NCBI RefSeq assembly: GCF_002005105.1
Contig: NZ_MSCV01000022.1
Location: forward strand, 1-64,000
Direction of reading: 5' to 3'
Source of the DNA: Methylocaldum sp. 14B
Lineage (GTDB): Bacteria; Pseudomonadota; Gammaproteobacteria; Methylococcales; Methylococcaceae
Length of the DNA: 64,000 bases
Shown here: positions 62,522-64,000 of the stretch, piece after piece
Numbering within the stretch: the stretch's first letter is position 1
Layout: each line of letters begins with the position of its first letter
Notes under the pieces: model-generated
Seen by the model: only the letters and a program-made list of their open reading frames with translations
Database searches by the model: none
Told to the model about the DNA's origin: nothing
Program-made: the position numbers and the translations under genes

Positions 62522-62625
62522 CACTGGAACTCTCTATACGAAAAAGCCTGCACACCGCGGAAGGCGTCATGACTCTCGACCTAGCGTTCGAGGTCGAGGT
62601 GGGGCGTTCAATCCGCTGGTCGTGA
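62518..62625 (+). pseudogene. modC: Molybdate ABC transporter ATPase modC, N-terminal stub
   Basis: The GTG at 62518 overlaps the old modB stop, as in an intact modBC operon. It reads TLELSIRKSLHTAEG, then TLDLAFEVEVG, which is the usual ModC start before the Walker A loop. The frame ends at 62625 after 35 codons. No Walker A, signature or Walker B sequence is found in the following 240 bp, so most of modC has been deleted. Confidence 0.75.
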
Positions 62626-62864
62626 AAGTGGCGTCACCCTTCGAATCCGGCTCCGAGCGAGGATAAAGGAACTGTTCCGTCGTCGGATATCGCCGAATCC
62701 AAATGACAGCCGAAGAGTTATCTGGCGACTGCCCGCTCCGCTCGAACTGGGCTGCGCGGAACATGGTCGTATTTCAAGGGAGGTTTTCGGCAAGCTCCGG
62801 TCCGGTATGGGGGCGTAATCCTTAAGTTGAAAGGCCCGTTTCGGCGGTATGTGCTTGAGTCGCG

Positions 62865-63230
62865 ATGAACAGTACGCAGATAAAAAGTTTCCTGTTTCTG
62901 ACCGTGCTTGCGATCATCGGTTTTGGGCCGTTGTCATTGACGTGTTTGATCGGCTTGTTCATCGTTGTCAGAAGGCCCGAACGGTTTTATCAGGTCGTCG
63001 AAAATCTTTATCGGGGCACGGCCTGCGGGTCGATGGACTGCGCACCGGGGCAACACGGACACGGTTCGGAAGCAAGGAAGGCCAGAATCAAATCCTTCCT
63101 GTGCCTTTTTATCCTGCTGGTGCTGGATATCGCTCCGGTTCCGGTGGCGGGCTCGATCGGTTTGTACGTCGTCCTCATACGGCCTTGCTGGTTCAAGACC
63201 TTGGTCGAAAGAATCTACTACGGCGTTTGA
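62865..63230 (+). CDS. Small membrane protein made of two similar halves
   Basis: A 121-residue protein that I do not recognise. Residues 6-50 (IKSFLFLTVLAIIGFGPLSL, then GLFIVVRRPERFYQVVENLY) and 76-120 (IKSFLCLFILLVLDIAPVPV, then GLYVVLIRPCWFKTLVERIY) are clear copies of one unit, each with two membrane helices and a basic end. A short polar linker with CGSMDC and HGHG joins them. It probably arose by internal duplication. No operon partner is visible. Confidence 0.65.
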   Translation: MNSTQIKSFLFLTVLAIIGFGPLSLTCLIGLFIVVRRPERFYQVVENLYRGTACGSMDCAPGQHGHGSEARKARIKSFLCLFILLVLDIAPVPVAGSIGLYVVLIRPCWFKTLVERIYYGV

Positions 63231-63571
63231 GGATGCCACGGCCATCCGGTCGAAAATCCGCACGAAAGTCTCAAACAAAGCCTTTACGGTCTACCGGCTG
63301 AGGACGGGGTAACTTGCCCTCAAATTTCCCGATGAGCTGAGCGCCACGGTAATTCGTTGCCGCACGAGCTTTTACGCCGAAAACGAGGAGCTTCGATAGA
63401 GGCTTCCTCCAATCTTTGGATCTTACTTTGGACGCGGTAGGCGATCGCGGCAAGCCGCACGATCCGGGACGCTCGGCCGGGGTAACTCGAATGAGGGAAA
63501 GATAGGCGGGCTCGGGGCAGATATTCGCTCGACGGGTAGGGATCGAATCGGGCATTCTTAGGTTTTGATGC
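63231..63571. other. Gene-free region before MITE copy D
   Basis: About 340 bp in which I see no credible gene, terminator or repeat on either strand. Confidence 0.45.
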
Positions 63572-63887
63572 TAGAGCGTTTTCATCTCGCTCGTACGGCA
63601 AACCAGGCTTGGCGGAAGTCGTTGGCGCCTTCGGCTCGGGTGAATTGATTCAAGCATTCGTAAGTCGGCAATCCTTTGCCAATCGCAAACGGTCGCTTTA
63701 GTCGCGACCCTTCCGACGAAGACGCTCGGCCGGGACGTGGTGTCGGGAAGGGGGGCTTCGGCGCTCCAATCGCAAACGGCCTGGCCGGGAGCGCCGGCCA
63801 CGCCCTTCCCGAAGACGCCGTTTGCGATTGGGAGGAATTCCCGACCTACTCGCGAGTGCCCGTACAGTCGGTATGAAAATGCTCTAA
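63572..63887. mobile_element. MITE-like repeat, copy D (inverted orientation)
   Basis: A 316-bp copy, inverted relative to copy A: it begins TAGAGCGTTTTCATCTCGCT and ends with GTATGAAAATGCTCTAA. It includes the nested palindrome based on CCAATCGCAAACGG and an extra inner unit, AATCGCAAACGGTCGC, not present in copy A. So the inner module can be duplicated on its own. Confidence 0.75.
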
Positions 63888-63936
63888 GGGTCGGCCCGAC
63901 AGGCCGATCCTCTAGAACTTGGTCGCAGAACTTGCA

Positions 63937-64000
63937 ATGAGCACTCAGGAAACACAAGTTACCCCTTTACCCATCGGCCATATCGTCGAGGTCTATGGTC
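63937..64000 (+). CDS. Start of a gene leaving the window (unassigned)
   Basis: ATG 63937 opens a frame of 21 codons to the window end, reading STQETQVTPLPIGHIVEVYG. The stretch PIGHIVEVYG resembles the beta-barrel start of HerA-type or F1-type ATPases, but it is too short to assign. The ribosome site is weak. Confidence 0.35.
   Translation, partial: MSTQETQVTPLPIGHIVEVYG

Noticed and set aside
1-64000. CRISPR array, tRNA or rRNA genes
   Set aside because: No regularly spaced direct repeats and no tRNA- or rRNA-like sequence were recognised by eye; a covariance search would be needed to be certain.

Overview
This 64-kb window looks like a chromosomal segment of a GC-rich gammaproteobacterium. 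Gene content (Zur, ZnuD-like receptor, PqiABC, a Pseudomonas H1-like type VI secretion cluster) supports that class. A methanotroph of the Methylococcales is my guess from the dispersed repeats, not something the sequence proves. I saw no tRNA, rRNA or CRISPR array.

Layout. (1) 1-3310, minus: the mrpE-F-G-mbhD-B-C-D part of a multisubunit Na+/H+ antiporter operon, cut by the window edge in mrpD. (2) 3433-8930: a plastic accessory region with a MITE-like repeat, a HicAB toxin-antitoxin pair, remnants of an HNH nuclease and a REP-type transposase, and an integrase-less run of integron-like cassettes on the minus strand. The cassettes carry a GFA-fold protein, a uracil-DNA-glycosylase-like protein and a 719-residue KAP P-loop NTPase. 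One attC is complete and one is split by a 99-bp mini-element. (3) 8959-12828, minus: tssJ, an alpha/beta-hydrolase lipoprotein and a Sel1/coiled-coil/caspase-like lipoprotein.

(4) 13528-44595, plus: a complete type VI secretion system. All thirteen core genes are present: tssJ on the minus side, then tssK-L-M, tssA, tssB-C, hcp, tssE-F-G-H and vgrG. Accessories are an FHA protein (tagH), a TagF-PP2C fusion, TagJ and PAAR. No PpkA-type kinase is visible. Between clpV and vgrG sits a probable cargo island. It holds an aspzincin-like metallopeptidase with a small exported neighbour (candidate effector and immunity), a cysteine-rich protein of unknown family, a protein with a full eight-cysteine FYVE zinc finger, and a TPR-methyltransferase. 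The FYVE protein is the most striking item: FYVE is a eukaryotic PI3P-binding module, and its place in a T6SS cargo island suggests a protein delivered into eukaryotic cells such as grazing protists. That function is inference.

(5) 44777-48280: pqiABC, an envelope lipid-transport system. (6) 48398-50541, minus: an RRM RNA-binding protein and a two-gene phage recombination remnant (Gp157-like and annealing-protein-like). (7) 51124-55839: a PhoPQ-activated hydrolase-family protein and a zinc locus (His-rich exported protein, zur, ZnuD-like TonB receptor) with two Zur-box-like palindromes. (8) 56262-59186: citrate synthase and a convergent receiver-PAS-GGDEF protein whose GGDEF signature is degenerate. 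(9) 59381-62625: a strongly structured leader, then modA, a TauE/SafE transporter and a TOBE protein, with modB and modC decayed into pseudogenes. (10) 62865-64000: a small membrane protein made of two copies of one unit, a further MITE copy and the start of a gene leaving the window.

A dispersed element with TAGAGC(A/G)TTTTCAT-type inverted ends occurs four times (3433, 11331, 12943, 63572) and marks the borders of many of these blocks.
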